A stretch of DNA of 64,000 bases from the NCBI RefSeq assembly GCF_007860015.1, contig NZ_SJPS01000003.1, positions 558,001 to 622,000 of the forward strand. Direction: 5' to 3'. The notes beneath the pieces are model-generated. The model was not told where the DNA came from, ran no database searches, and saw only the letters and a program-made list of their open reading frames with translations. Of this stretch, positions 1-15,879 are shown one piece after another. Each line of letters opens with the position of its first letter. Position 1 is the first letter of the stretch. A program made the translations under genes and the position numbers. The DNA comes from Bythopirellula polymerisocia (GTDB lineage Bacteria; Planctomycetota; Planctomycetia; Pirellulales; Lacipirellulaceae).

Positions 1-729
1 GCGATAGTGCTCATCGGAACGAGAAGCGATGCGATCCACCTGTTTTTGAGGCAAAAAGTTGGGACCTCCTGCAGTGGTTGCACCGACAAATACTTGAGCC
101 GACTTTTCCGCCATTAATAGGGCAGCTTCCACTTGCTTTGAAGTCTTGCCCAACGCGATCAAGCCGTGATTTTCCAAGAGGATTGTTTTAGGGAAAGTGT
201 TACGACGATCGATAAATGCCGTGACCATCTCCGCTATTTTTGCAGCAAGAATGATTCCTGGATCCACGTACGGCACCAACACCGACTCAGCCCCACAATA
301 AACGATCTGGTCTGGGAAAAGTCGATTCTCGGCGAATTCCTTAGCCCGCGGCGAACAGAGGATTTGATTGACGCAAATCGGATGCGTGTGTCCGATGAAT
401 GAGACATCAGGCAACTTCAAAAGCCACGCGTGGAATAAGGTTTCGACCGACGGTTTTAATGCATCAAGATTCACGCGACTGGCAAGCAAAAGTTTCTCGA
501 TCTCTTCATCGCCGGTATCTCCAGCGGTCAGGCCATCGAGGATTGGTGCAGAATTCACTTCGACAAGTTGTTTCGCCGTCAACGTGCCTAGTTCAGTTCC
601 GCTAGCCTTAATCAAAAACTGCTCATCGCTGAGTCGACCAGATACATTGCCCTCACCCAAGATAGCCATTCTGTCGGCTAGGCCGATGCGATGGGAAAGC
701 TCCAGAAGTTGATCAAGTACTTCAGACAT
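1..729 (-). CDS. Class II aldolase/adducin-family sugar-phosphate aldolase (C-terminus off the left edge)
   Basis: Seen: the reverse strand from an ATG at 729 stays open to the window edge (243 codons). The zinc-site motif GHTHP has histidines at about 114 and 116, and a third histidine lies in ENHG near 188. The expected catalytic glutamate is E96 in KPSVETLFH. Known: this family includes L-fuculose-1-phosphate, L-rhamnulose-1-phosphate and L-ribulose-phosphate enzymes, which split a ketose phosphate to DHAP plus an aldehyde or epimerise it. Inferred: it follows an L-fucose isomerase-like gene after 81 bp, so an L-fuculose-phosphate aldolase role on fucose, or on D-arabinose by the same enzymes, is the best guess; a rhamnulose-phosphate aldolase cannot be excluded. 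It is probably the downstream gene of the minus-strand glycosidase group. No signal peptide, so cytoplasmic. Confidence 0.85.
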   Translation of the reverse strand, partial: MSEVLDQLLELSHRIGLADRMAILGEGNVSGRLSDEQFLIKASGTELGTLTAKQLVEVNSAPILDGLTAGDTGDEEIEKLLLASRVNLDALKPSVETLFHAWLLKLPDVSFIGHTHPICVNQILCSPRAKEFAENRLFPDQIVYCGAESVLVPYVDPGIILAAKIAEMVTAFIDRRNTFPKTILLENHGLIALGKTSKQVEAALLMAEKSAQVFVGATTAGGPNFLPQKQVDRIASRSDEHYR

Positions 730-810
730 TGCTTTTTCTAGAAGTTACTGGTTGTTCGAAATCGGTTCGAGCTAGTAATTATGTTGGCTGCTCAGGTGTA
801 CACGGTCACC

Positions 811-2475
811 TTACCAAGGCTTATCTTCTTTACGCGTGCCGCAGATTGCCACTTCCATACCTAACGCCTGAGCCATCGCTGCTTTGACAAGCATTGCTTT
901 GTCGGCTTCCTCTGCTGAGTTCGCATAGGCAACCTGAATATGATTGCTCTTATGGCGGGCCATCATTTGGTCTCGAGTCACACCATAGGTAACCGCATGC
1001 ATGATGGGCCATTGGGGCGTCGTCTCCTTCCAGCGCCGCTGCGTCTCTTCAAGTGGCAGCTCCACTACGGCAGCGCGACCCAAATCTATTTTGAGCCGAT
1101 TGTCTTCGACATAGATGCGTGACCATACGATTTCACCTGGCTTCGATATGCCCTTGATCGTACCTCCCCCATTGGGGAAATACATCGCAGGTTGGCGAAC
1201 GCTCGTTGCGCCTTTCCAGCCGCCCGCAAGATGCGCGGGCGGAACACTTCCGCTAATCTCAAACACCCAGACATACTCCTTGGTCGTTCCTGAACCGTCC
1301 CAGTCCCCCCAGCGCAGGTCGTGAAGCGTATTTTCCACGGGTTGGTCCATGGCCTTGTGGATTCGGTAGGTCATCAGCCCATCAAGTCCCGCGCACTCAT
1401 CGACTTCATTAAAGTGCGGCAGCGGCTCTCCTTCATAGAGCACGCGCTCACCGTCTCGACTGAGAACAGGAGGTCTCTCACCATTATTGAGCGTTCCTTC
1501 CACGAGATCGCTGGCAGGAAGTAGATCTTTAAGTCCTTGTTGATACTGAATACCGATCGTGTCGCATCCAAAGTCGTCGGCAATCCGCACGGCTGCGATA
1601 TACATTTTGCATTGCAGAAGGATTTGCTCGTATGTGAGGTCTTCCGCATGACTGGGACCAGTCTCGAAGGTCATTCCTCGATCTTCCATCCATTTGCGTG
1701 ACTCTCGAGCTTGCTCGTCGGAGACTTGAGTTGCTTCGTAGTAGAGTGCCGACTGGCTCAGTCGTTCCTTATAAACCCCGGTAGGATTGAGCAAATGGTC
1801 TGGAATGATGGCGTTAAACATCCCCATGCAACCTTCATCAAACACGCCCATAATAGCTTTGTCACGCACAAGCTGCTGAGCCAATGCCTGCCCCAATTCC
1901 TTTTCCGGCTTGCCGACGGATACTCGATCCAACGGAGTAACGTGATCGATCGCATGTCGAATCGTTTCTCCCGAGAACCAGCGGGTCAACTGCTCTAAGA
2001 ATTGTGCATCGCTAAAATCTTCGGTCCATAGGGTACTGTAAACAACCCCTGCCTTGGTAAGCGAACCGTTGAGATTCAGCATTCCAACCAAACCCGGCCA
2101 GGTGCCCGACCAGTTGGCCAAAGTGAGAATTGGTCCACGATGGGAGATCAAGCCATGCAGGATATGATGGGAATACTGCCAAACCGCCTCGGCCACGATC
2201 AGCGGCACGTCCGGATCGAGTTGGCGGAATACATCCATTCCTTCCTGCTGGGAGCTGATGAATCCGTGTTTCTCATTTTCCTTATAAGGATGAGCACGGA
2301 TAACTTCCCATTCTGCCGATTCAATTGCTTTAGCTATTTGCTGCTCTATGGCATTCTGTGCCGCCCAGCAATTCTGATTGGCAGACAACCGCAAATCCCC
2401 ATTGGCCATTAAGTAAACTTGTTTGGCGGCGAGCTTATTTGTTTGTCGTGTTTCGGGCAAACAGTATCCTGGCAT
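811..2475 (-). CDS. L-fucose isomerase-like protein (aldose-ketose isomerase)
   Basis: Predicted cytoplasmic protein of 554 residues, slightly shorter than E. coli FucI (about 590). Family features seen: an acidic metal-site region [12 protein letters not shown], the conserved [10 protein letters not shown] segment, and a C-terminal [12 protein letters not shown] where the FucI metal-binding histidine is expected. Known: FucI converts L-fucose to L-fuculose and D-arabinose to D-ribulose with Mn2+. A GTG 15 bases upstream (2490) is in frame, but AAGGTGGAG is well placed as a ribosome site for the ATG at 2475, so that start is chosen. It lies directly upstream of a class II aldolase and downstream of GH95 and GH2 genes, which fits use of released fucose or related sugars. 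A kinase for the route is not adjacent; the nearest FGGY kinase is at 35294. Substrate is inferred. Confidence 0.75.
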   Translation of the reverse strand: MPGYCLPETRQTNKLAAKQVYLMANGDLRLSANQNCWAAQNAIEQQIAKAIESAEWEVIRAHPYKENEKHGFISSQQEGMDVFRQLDPDVPLIVAEAVWQYSHHILHGLISHRGPILTLANWSGTWPGLVGMLNLNGSLTKAGVVYSTLWTEDFSDAQFLEQLTRWFSGETIRHAIDHVTPLDRVSVGKPEKELGQALAQQLVRDKAIMGVFDEGCMGMFNAIIPDHLLNPTGVYKERLSQSALYYEATQVSDEQARESRKWMEDRGMTFETGPSHAEDLTYEQILLQCKMYIAAVRIADDFGCDTIGIQYQQGLKDLLPASDLVEGTLNNGERPPVLSRDGERVLYEGEPLPHFNEVDECAGLDGLMTYRIHKAMDQPVENTLHDLRWGDWDGSGTTKEYVWVFEISGSVPPAHLAGGWKGATSVRQPAMYFPNGGGTIKGISKPGEIVWSRIYVEDNRLKIDLGRAAVVELPLEETQRRWKETTPQWPIMHAVTYGVTRDQMMARHKSNHIQVAYANSAEEADKAMLVKAAMAQALGMEVAICGTRKEDKPW

Positions 2476-2619
2476 GTCTAAATTCTCCACCTTAAACTTC
2501 TTGTCATAGTATTTTTTGCAACAGTCCTCGAATTTTCATAAAACTTTCGTCGTATCGGGCTTTTCTCACTAGGAAAACATGATTCACTGCTGAGTTGACC
2601 GAATCTGAGCATGATACAT

Positions 2620-8465
<5,846 letters not shown>

Positions 8466-8466
8466 G

Positions 8467-9609
8467 TTAGCGATTCCGAAGGTCTTCAGAGGTTGCCAAG
8501 GCGAGTATACGACCTTCTTTACCGACAGCGCAGTAGAAATGGTAGACAACGCCATCGTGTTTGAGCATCCATGGCTTGTGTGCGAACGTCTTGTCCCAAG
8601 GTTCGGAAGACTGAACAAGGACGTCGCCGTCCCATTGAGTCCAATGCACCAAGTCCTTGGAACACGCAAAACTATCAAAAGCTCCTGGCCCCCAACCCAG
8701 TCCAAAATAGAACATGACCCACAGGTCGCCAATCTTTACGAGTTGTGGATCCCCTGAAATCCCCTTGCCATTGTCAATGACTGGACCCGATCCATATCGC
8801 GACCAATTCACCATGTCTTTTGAAACTGCCATGCCGATACGTTCGATTCCTTGTCCCTGCTGTTTGCCGTTGTAATACATGACAAAAGGGAAACCCAACG
8901 ACTCCGACTTATCCCAGAGGATATGGCTCTTGTAGAGAGTCGCGCGTTCAAAAGGGCGCGCATCCGACTGACTTGGGGTGAGCACCGGATTTTCTGCAAG
9001 ACGGTTCCAGGGCTTGGCTTTCTGCGGCTCGGTAGTCCAAGCCAGTCCAAGGGACAGTGGATCGGTTTCGTAGCCTTGCAGCGCACCACCAAAGTAGGAC
9101 ATCCAATATTTTCCATCATATGTTTGCAGCTTCGAAGATCCGCCCCATTCAGGGTCGATCAAAGAGATACTCCCATCGGCTTGCCACTGATCCCAGCCAC
9201 TCTTGCGAAAGGGTAGGATCGTTCCCAAAGGTTCCCAGCTAAGCAGATCCTCACTACGAGCCAGGTACGTTTCGTAACCAATTTTCCCCTGAATCCCGAC
9301 ATACACCATGTACCAGGCATCGTTTCCACGAAATATATTCGGGCAATCAATCGAATGCCCTTCGCTCGGTCGCATGATTACGCCGTACTTGTAAGGAGTT
9401 TTTACCTCCTCGTAGATCGCCTTCATTTCCTCCTTAGTAACTGTACGATCAGCGTCTGGTTCCCGGGCTTCAATGATTGTACGCCCCTCTGACTCCGCCC
9501 AAGTTGGCTCATTAGGAAATAACCAGAAACATAGACAGGCAACGAATAAAGCAAAGTAAGACATGAGCTTGTTAGAGTACGATTGAAAACTGAAATAGTC
9601 TTTTTGCAT
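8467..9609 (-). CDS. Five-bladed beta-propeller glycosidase (GH43/GH32/GH130-like clan), secreted
   Basis: A 380-residue protein with an N-terminal hydrophobic export signal (to about PTWA, residue 38). Repeats of the type [25 protein letters not shown] and [16 protein letters not shown], each followed by a ..SxDLxxW element ([36 protein letters not shown]), are characteristic of five-bladed propeller glycosidases. An early aspartate in SIDCPNIF fits a catalytic base; the remaining acids cannot be assigned with confidence, so the CAZy family is left open. GH43, GH117, GH130 and GH137 (a beta-L-arabinofuranosidase family used on RG-II) share this fold. It lies between GH106 (29 bp upstream) and GH95 (one base downstream), so it probably acts on the same glycan. 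The substrate is unknown; an arabinose-, fucose- or galactose-linked side chain is plausible. Confidence 0.65.
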   Translation of the reverse strand: MQKDYFSFQSYSNKLMSYFALFVACLCFWLFPNEPTWAESEGRTIIEAREPDADRTVTKEEMKAIYEEVKTPYKYGVIMRPSEGHSIDCPNIFRGNDAWYMVYVGIQGKIGYETYLARSEDLLSWEPLGTILPFRKSGWDQWQADGSISLIDPEWGGSSKLQTYDGKYWMSYFGGALQGYETDPLSLGLAWTTEPQKAKPWNRLAENPVLTPSQSDARPFERATLYKSHILWDKSESLGFPFVMYYNGKQQGQGIERIGMAVSKDMVNWSRYGSGPVIDNGKGISGDPQLVKIGDLWVMFYFGLGWGPGAFDSFACSKDLVHWTQWDGDVLVQSSEPWDKTFAHKPWMLKHDGVVYHFYCAVGKEGRILALATSEDLRNR

Positions 9610-9637
9610 TTCTGGTACGTCCTTAGAAGAGAAATGG

Positions 9638-12600
9638 TTATTGCGCGGAGAGAATTACAGGACCGATTAATCCTGCTTCTCGCAGGGTCTTATTTTTTGG
9701 CAGAGGGGGCGCGGTAGTCCAACTCCATTGCGGCGCGTCAGGATGACTTTGGTCGCCCAGTAGCCGATTGACCCAAGTATTTGTAACTTTAATTTCGAGA
9801 TCATTCATTCCAGGTCGCAATGCATCGGTAACTTCAATTCGGTAGGGGGCAGTCCAAGCGACGCCACATTCGATATCATTCAACTTGACGGATGCGAGAT
9901 CTGCTACTTTTCCAAGTTCAAGCCAATAACGATTGACATCAGATGCCAGGGGAGTCCAATAAAACTTTTGACGATACACACACGTTCCGGAAAAAAAGCG
10001 AATATCTTCCTCGGGACGTGTAGTCCAGTCTACCAGATTAGCAAATTCCAGAGGTTCTTTTGGTCCACCCAATTCAGGATCGAAAGTGATTTTCCATGAA
10101 CCCTCGAGTTCCAACTCATGCCGTAGTTCGATCCAATTTGGCCCTTCGGAACTATCACGAAGTTCAGTCGGACGGCGAAATACCACGAACACCGATTCAT
10201 GCGGGGCAAGTTTTATTGGTACCAGCGTTCGCCCTGTGGCCATCTGCCATGTGGTGGCCGGATTACGTCGACCTGATACCGGGTCCCAAAGTTCGGGGAC
10301 TTTGCCGACTGTGCGCAATGAGACATTTAGCTGTTGCTCACTGCTGGCTTGATTTGACACGAAATAGATCTCGCCTTCTTTTGCTCGGCGGTGTGCCCAG
10401 CCTATGTTGTTTACTCGGTCTCCCGACGGAGTCGTCGCTATAAAGTCTGGCTCAAGGCCCAAGTCGGCAAAGGAATCCGACTGAATTGGCCCACGAATGA
10501 CCCTTCCCTGCCCTACATCGTGCTCAGGATTCTGATCTTTAGCCAAGAGCTGGTGAACGAGCTTGCGAAGTTGGGAGTCACAGCCAGGGAATCCACTAAA
10601 ACTGGGTGATTGCTTTGGTGGAGCACATATCACAATCTGAGCCCCTGCCTGCACCAAATCAATCAGTCGATGAGCCAATTCCGGAGTCATCAACCTCGAA
10701 TTTGGAGACAGCGGCCTTGAAATCGGTACAACGAGCAGGCCATAGGAAGCACCTCCCGGAAACTCGATCCGCTTCTCTCGCACTTTTGCCAGTCGCAGAA
10801 GAGCATCGTGATTCACAGAGTCATAGGCATAGCCCCGCAAAGGATCGATCCAGTCGGCCTGATCGGTCATATTGGCAGAATGCTTTACTCCTGGGGGTAA
10901 TTCGCGTAGCGGCACCCCCCTATTCGCTAGCCTTTCCACTTCGTGCTCGACGGTATCCTTCCCCATGATTCCCGGCAACGTGCTAACAAGTCGCTCAGGC
11001 AGAACAGCTCGGCGGGGCATTTCCTCACCAGTGAACACGGCAATATCTACAACTGCATGTCCACATTGCAACATAGCTTGGCATCGGCGAGCATAGTCAA
11101 CCCAAGCTTTCCCGGATCTCCACCAGGTTTGATCCCGCTGAAAATAAAGGCCGACATTGTCCAGCGTCATCCCAGGCCGTCGGTCGAGCCACGGATTGTG
11201 GGTAAAGACGTGATAGACGAAGCGATTGATACCCAAGCAATACTGCCGATCACCAAGCGACTTGAGCATTGCTGGGTGCTCGTCCCAGTTCATCCGCAGC
11301 TCGGTAAAGGCCTCGGCCTGCACAAGCGGTTTGCCGTACACATGCGCGGCAGACACCGCATCGCGGATGTCATTGGGTTTGTCGTGCGTAGGGCTGCGGA
11401 GCCAAAACTCTCCCATGGGAATATCAACTTCAGCAAAATGCCGCATACCGTCAGCGAGCATGGTCGGCGCCACACACTCGGCACTAAACTGGCATCCATT
11501 CTCATGTGCCAACTCATCCATCGTGCCGAAAAAATTCTTTATCAGCAATTCGCTGATGGTTAGTCGCAAATCGTACAAGAATCGCTCGGAGACATCAGCA
11601 CTCTCCACGGGAATCCCGGCCATGGCGGGCAGGTACAACAGCGGGTCGTAACCACGCCGCTTCTCAAATTCGCCTCTGAAACTAGGTGTCCAATTTTGGC
11701 TGCCACATTCCCAGCTATCGACGTGGAATATTTTCAGGACACGACTTGCAAGTTCAGGGCCGATCTGGCGGATCGCCTCGCCAAACCAGCAATCGAACTG
11801 TAATCGAACTGCCAGCGGATTCAGCTTGTCGCATTCGAGCCCTTTGCCGCCCCCTCCAGTTTCATTGCGTGTCCCTGTAGATGTATGGCCCAATCGCAAA
11901 ATGGTCCAGCTTCCCCCAGGAACATCCAATGTTAGCCTTCCCTGATCATCGAGTGCGTCTGTCAAATCAATTACCGTACTCAATGGCACGCAATCTTCGT
12001 CTGACAACAGCGAGCTGGAGGAGCGGCTACTGACGCGCCACACTTCACCTGTCTTGCCTCGGAACTGATTAATTCGAGGCTCAGGCGAAATCTCGATGTG
12101 CTTGACTTTCAATACGGGGGACCACTTGGCAGAATCCAAATCTTCGGAGCCAGGTTCTGAGCCATCCTTGTCGAACACTAAGCGAAAGCACTTTGCCGTT
12201 GTCGGCTCGATTGCATGCGTCACGATACCAGCCCCATTCTGCCATCCATGGCGCGGAGGTTCGAGGCGTCCAACGGTGTGAAATGACTCGCCGTCGTCGC
12301 TTGCTTGGAGCAACAATCGATGGGCCTGATAGTTGTTGCCATCGGGGGTAATGGTTATTGAACTACAGAGAAAGGGCTCTTCATAAGCGAATTGAATCCA
12401 GCCCGGTACTTCCATCCGAACACGCTGGTCATCTTGGTCGATTGTCAAAAACTGAGCGTCGAACTCGGGAAGACTTATGGTGACTTTGGGTTCTTCGACC
12501 TGAGCTGACTCAACCAAGGGAAAGGCAAGGACGGCAATTTCTTGGTAATATCCCTCATTCACATCGGGTCGCGGCAACTCAAGAGATCTCTTGTGCCCTC

Positions 12601-13081
12601 CTTCAATCTCTGTCGTTGACCACACAACTTTCTGCATTGAGATCTCTGGTGTGATCCACGGTCCCCCTGCCACTGCGAATCCGTCACAGGCATGCATTGC
12701 GATTTGCAAACCAAGCCGATCAGCTTCACTCATGGCATGGCGCACCATATCCCACCAAGCTGAGGTAAGTTGCACCAATGGGGGATCTATCAGAGGCAAC
12801 TCCGTCGGCCCCTTTATCGGCATGAGGTACGCCCCCCCTAGACCAACCTCCTTCATTGCCTCCAAGTCAGCGGTGATTCCTTCCCGGGAGACACAACCAT
12901 TCATCCAGTACCAAAACACCCAAGGACTGGCCGAAGAAGGGGGCTCTGCAAACAAAGCCTCAAGATTTGTTGCATGGGCAATTGGAAAAAACGTGAATAG
13001 CCCCCAAAATGTCATGAGTGTCCGGAGAATGCGTACAGCACCCGCTGAGCTACTTCTGCAAGTGGACCGCTTCGCTAACAT
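9638..13081 (-). CDS. GH106 alpha-L-rhamnosidase, secreted
   Basis: A 1147-residue protein with a basic N-terminus and hydrophobic segment (ILRTLMTFWGLFTFFPIAHA). The mature start LEALFAEPPSSASPWVFWYWMNG, followed by GITADLEAMKEVGLGGAY and a long TIM barrel with IFHVDSWECGSQNWT, is the GH106 signature; C-terminal jelly-roll sequence (VYRQKFYWTP, YWLELGKVADLASVKLND) resembles the GH2-type sugar-binding module found at the end of GH106 enzymes. Known: GH106 removes alpha-L-rhamnose with inversion, and family members act on rhamnogalacturonan and RG-II. A GTG at 13099 is also in frame; the ATG at 13081 gives the better signal peptide. It is the first gene of the minus-strand group and diverges from the GH2 gene at 13169, so a shared promoter region of under 90 bases is expected. 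Confidence 0.9.
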   Translation of the reverse strand: MLAKRSTCRSSSAGAVRILRTLMTFWGLFTFFPIAHATNLEALFAEPPSSASPWVFWYWMNGCVSREGITADLEAMKEVGLGGAYLMPIKGPTELPLIDPPLVQLTSAWWDMVRHAMSEADRLGLQIAMHACDGFAVAGGPWITPEISMQKVVWSTTEIEGGHKRSLELPRPDVNEGYYQEIAVLAFPLVESAQVEEPKVTISLPEFDAQFLTIDQDDQRVRMEVPGWIQFAYEEPFLCSSITITPDGNNYQAHRLLLQASDDGESFHTVGRLEPPRHGWQNGAGIVTHAIEPTTAKCFRLVFDKDGSEPGSEDLDSAKWSPVLKVKHIEISPEPRINQFRGKTGEVWRVSSRSSSSLLSDEDCVPLSTVIDLTDALDDQGRLTLDVPGGSWTILRLGHTSTGTRNETGGGGKGLECDKLNPLAVRLQFDCWFGEAIRQIGPELASRVLKIFHVDSWECGSQNWTPSFRGEFEKRRGYDPLLYLPAMAGIPVESADVSERFLYDLRLTISELLIKNFFGTMDELAHENGCQFSAECVAPTMLADGMRHFAEVDIPMGEFWLRSPTHDKPNDIRDAVSAAHVYGKPLVQAEAFTELRMNWDEHPAMLKSLGDRQYCLGINRFVYHVFTHNPWLDRRPGMTLDNVGLYFQRDQTWWRSGKAWVDYARRCQAMLQCGHAVVDIAVFTGEEMPRRAVLPERLVSTLPGIMGKDTVEHEVERLANRGVPLRELPPGVKHSANMTDQADWIDPLRGYAYDSVNHDALLRLAKVREKRIEFPGGASYGLLVVPISRPLSPNSRLMTPELAHRLIDLVQAGAQIVICAPPKQSPSFSGFPGCDSQLRKLVHQLLAKDQNPEHDVGQGRVIRGPIQSDSFADLGLEPDFIATTPSGDRVNNIGWAHRRAKEGEIYFVSNQASSEQQLNVSLRTVGKVPELWDPVSGRRNPATTWQMATGRTLVPIKLAPHESVFVVFRRPTELRDSSEGPNWIELRHELELEGSWKITFDPELGGPKEPLEFANLVDWTTRPEEDIRFFSGTCVYRQKFYWTPLASDVNRYWLELGKVADLASVKLNDIECGVAWTAPYRIEVTDALRPGMNDLEIKVTNTWVNRLLGDQSHPDAPQWSWTTAPPLPKNKTLREAGLIGPVILSAQ

Positions 13082-13168
13082 TAGATAAAACAGTGACACT
13101 TCGATCCGCTATGAATAGAGCAGTAAAGCTGGAGTCTGCCTTTCTTATCTTATAATCGCCCGAACACC
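13082..13168. promoter_or_regulatory. Divergent promoter region between GH106 and GH2 operons
   Basis: An 87-base gap between two genes that start in opposite directions must hold, or overlap, promoters for both. It is AT-rich towards the plus-strand gene (TTCTTATCTTATAATCG near 13142-13158 contains a TATAAT-like hexamer). No TTGC half-site triplet or palindrome of the kind seen elsewhere in this window was found. Confidence 0.4.
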
Positions 13169-15610
13169 ATGCAAATCAGTAATATCCGCCTCAACATGTT
13201 TTCTCCTGCAGCTCTCCGCGGCTTGGCTTTGTGTTGCATGTGGTCATATCTTGCAGGAACATCTATCGCACGGGAGAGAAATCCACTTGATGCAGATTGG
13301 AAGTTCCGCTTGAGCGAAAAGCCTGATCTTCTCGAAACCGGTTCCGACGCTTCCAATTGGCAAACGGTTCAACTTCCTCATGACTGGAGTATTGAACTCC
13401 CTACCGACCCAAAAGCTTTCAGCGCAGGGGGAGGAGGTTTTTTTCCCACAGGCATTGGATGGTACCGTCGCGAGTTCATAGCCCCTGAAGACTGGCGAGA
13501 TCAGCGAGTTGGTGTTGAGTTTGATGGGGTCTACGAAAATGCCGACGTTTGGATCAATGATGTTCTGCTGGGAAAACACCCTTACGGATACACTCCCTTT
13601 CAGTATGACCTCACTCCGCACCTGAATTTTGGCGAGAAAAATACACTGGCGGTACGAGTCGACAATTCCGAGCAGCCCAATTCCCGCTGGTATAGTGGGT
13701 CGGGAATCTATCGGCATGTCTGGCTAAATGTCACCGAACCTGTACATATCGATGATAGGAAGATTTCGATCAAGACAGAGCGAGCTTCCGATAAAGAAGC
13801 GCTACTGGCCATCGAGGCAACAGTATTAAACGACACATCTGAGAAAAAATCCATCGAGTTGGTAGTCGAAATTCTTGATCCAGGAGATCATGTTGTCGCT
13901 TCGGCAACCATTCACATCTCAGTGGAACCTCATAATCACTCCGCTCTGGTTCAGAACTTGGCGATTTCACAGCCACATTTATGGTCGCTGGACTCTCCTA
14001 AGCTCTATTCCGCCCGGTTTCGCATTGTCAGCGGCGATCGGCAAATTGACGCATTGGAGATTCCCTTTGGAATTAGAACCATTGAGGTTTCTGCTTCCCA
14101 AGGCTTCTTACTCAATGGCAAACCTGTCTTGCTCTGCGGCGCAAACGTTCACCACGACAACGGACCCTTGGGAGCAGCGGCCTTTGATAGGGCCGAGACG
14201 AGGAAAGTTGAAATTCTCAAAGCCGCCGGATTCAATGCCGTTCGCACTTCCCACAACCCTCCTTCCAAGGCATACCTAGCAGCGTGCGACCGCCTTGGGT
14301 TACTCGTGGTCGATGAAGCCTTCGATGGGTGGGCTGCCAAAAAGAATCCTAACGACTATGGCACTGTTTTCCACGATTGGTGGCAACGCGATCTTACAGC
14401 AATGATCCAACGCGATCGCAATCATCCCTCGGTGGTGATGTGGAGCATTGGTAACGAGGTCTACGAAAGAGGCAAGCCGGAAGGTCTAGCCATTGCCAAG
14501 GCGATGACAAAACAGATCAAGGAGCTAGATTCTTCTCGACCAATAACCGCCGGAATCAATGGACTCGGTGAAAGTGGCGATTGGTCACAGTTGGACCCAC
14601 TATTCGATACGCTGGACGTAGCAGGCGTAAACTACGAACTGCATCGTCATGAGGAAGATCATCGGCGTTCTCCAAGCCGAGTAATTATGTCGGCTGAGTC
14701 CTATCCTCAAAATGCGTTTGCTTGTTGGAATGCCGCAGCAAAAAGCTCGTACGTAATTGGTGACTTCGTCTGGAGCGGCTTCGACTATTTGGGGGAATCT
14801 GGCATCGGGAGAGTATTCGCGTCCGATGAAGAAGTGTTGCCGCATTGGGAAGGCAGTCACTTCCCCTGGCATGGAGCCAACTGTGGAGAAATTGACATTA
14901 CTGGCTGGCGGAAGCCGCTCTCCCACTATCGTAACATTGTTTGGGACAGTGGTGAGAAGCTCTACATGGCGGTAGTTGCCCCAGCACCCAATAAGCAAGA
15001 CTGGCAACCCTCCGCATGGGCACAGTTACCCGCGATACCAAGTTGGACTTGGCCCGGAAATGAAGGAAAAGAACTGACCGTCGAGGTCTACTCGCGTTAC
15101 CCAATTGTCCGTTTGTATTTGAATGAAAAGCTGATTGGTGAAAAGCCTACCTCGCTAGAAAATGAATTTCGCGCTGAATTCAAGGTTCTCTATGAACAAG
15201 GAACTCTTAAGGCTGTAGGAGTGTCCAACGGTTCGGTGAAAGAGGAGATGCTCTTCACGACTGCTGGAAAACCTACCGGAATTCGGCTCCTACCCGATCG
15301 CAGGACGATATCTGCGGATGGCCAGGACCTTTGTTTTGTTGCCGCGGAAGTCATTGACGATGAGGGTCGCCTTTGCCCTCAATCATGTGCCCTCGTCGAG
15401 TACCAGATTGGCGGGAACGGCTCGCTAGCCGCAATTGGGAGTGGCGATCTATCCACTCTCCAAACCTATAGCGCCAATCCCAGGAGTGTCTTTCTAGGGA
15501 GGGCAATGGTGGTGATTCGTTCTACTGAGGAACAAGGACCAATTCTACTAGAGGCTAGTTCTCCAGGACTAAAGTCGGCCAAAGTAGAGCTGCGTAGTTC
15601 AAATCAATAG
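13169..15610 (+). CDS. GH2 family glycoside hydrolase with DUF4982-type C-terminus, secreted
   Basis: An 813-residue GH2 enzyme with an export signal (ALCCMWSYLAGTSIA). Jelly-roll domain: NPLDADWKFRL, VQLPHDWSIELP, GIGWYRREF and GSGIYRHVWL. Immunoglobulin-like domain, then a TIM barrel with acid/base E430 in SIGNEVYERG and nucleophile E510 in VIMSAES. After the barrel come a DUF4982-like domain (PSWTWPGNEGKELTVEVYS, YLNEKLIGEK) and an Ig-like domain (LLPDRRTISADGQDLCFV). This architecture is the common short GH2 beta-galactosidase type of Bacteroidetes and Planctomycetes, clearly different from the LacZ-type enzyme at 2620. The family also holds beta-glucuronidases and alpha-L-arabinopyranosidases, so the sugar is not certain. 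First gene of the plus-strand group and divergent from GH106. A second in-frame ATG at 13196 is an alternative start. Confidence 0.85.
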   Translation: MQISNIRLNMFSPAALRGLALCCMWSYLAGTSIARERNPLDADWKFRLSEKPDLLETGSDASNWQTVQLPHDWSIELPTDPKAFSAGGGGFFPTGIGWYRREFIAPEDWRDQRVGVEFDGVYENADVWINDVLLGKHPYGYTPFQYDLTPHLNFGEKNTLAVRVDNSEQPNSRWYSGSGIYRHVWLNVTEPVHIDDRKISIKTERASDKEALLAIEATVLNDTSEKKSIELVVEILDPGDHVVASATIHISVEPHNHSALVQNLAISQPHLWSLDSPKLYSARFRIVSGDRQIDALEIPFGIRTIEVSASQGFLLNGKPVLLCGANVHHDNGPLGAAAFDRAETRKVEILKAAGFNAVRTSHNPPSKAYLAACDRLGLLVVDEAFDGWAAKKNPNDYGTVFHDWWQRDLTAMIQRDRNHPSVVMWSIGNEVYERGKPEGLAIAKAMTKQIKELDSSRPITAGINGLGESGDWSQLDPLFDTLDVAGVNYELHRHEEDHRRSPSRVIMSAESYPQNAFACWNAAAKSSYVIGDFVWSGFDYLGESGIGRVFASDEEVLPHWEGSHFPWHGANCGEIDITGWRKPLSHYRNIVWDSGEKLYMAVVAPAPNKQDWQPSAWAQLPAIPSWTWPGNEGKELTVEVYSRYPIVRLYLNEKLIGEKPTSLENEFRAEFKVLYEQGTLKAVGVSNGSVKEEMLFTTAGKPTGIRLLPDRRTISADGQDLCFVAAEVIDDEGRLCPQSCALVEYQIGGNGSLAAIGSGDLSTLQTYSANPRSVFLGRAMVVIRSTEEQGPILLEASSPGLKSAKVELRSSNQ

Positions 15611-15660
15611 TAACCGTTTGGTCTGCGGCCATTCCGGTGCTAGAATATTTTGTTAGTGAG

Positions 15661-15709
15661 TTGCGGAGAAATGGGTGTTTCTTGCAATATGCGGCGGTAT
15701 CCTGCAAAT
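15661..15709 (+). promoter_or_regulatory. Three TTGC-type half-sites at 21/20-bp spacing upstream of the sialidase-like operon
   Basis: Seen: TTGCGGAG at 15661, TTGCAATA at 15682 and CTGCAAAT at 15702, that is spacings of 21 and 20 bp, in the gap before the gene starting at 15880. The same central TTGCAA and near-identical spacing occur upstream of two pectate lyase genes (45028-45076 and 58209-58257). Direct half-sites two helical turns apart are typical of AraC/XylR-type activators; that reading is inference. Confidence 0.45.
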
Positions 15710-15879
15710 CCAGTGTCGGTAATATGGAGTTAGCGGAGTCTTATCTTTCCTCATCTGCTCCTCGCAAATGAGAATGATTGCGTAAGCACTATCCTGATAA
15801 ACGGATTGCAATCGGCTTTACCGGTTGTCGCAACGAGCGTGGCAAAAAACGCTTGGTTTTCTTTCTCCTTGAGCAAATC

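Noticed and set aside
2516..2521. A further TTGCAA upstream of the FucI-like gene as a fourth copy of the half-site array
   Set aside because: No TTGC word occurs 20 or 21 bp to either side, so it does not share the spacing seen in the other three promoters.
10943..11563. A 206-codon plus-strand frame opposite the GH106 gene
   Set aside because: The antisense GH106 frame is continuous and has all family motifs; the plus-strand frame shows no recognisable domain.
15778..15879. Longer N-terminus of the sialidase-fold protein from a TTG codon
   Set aside because: It would put a basic, non-exportable segment before a good signal peptide; the ATG at 15880 is a better start.
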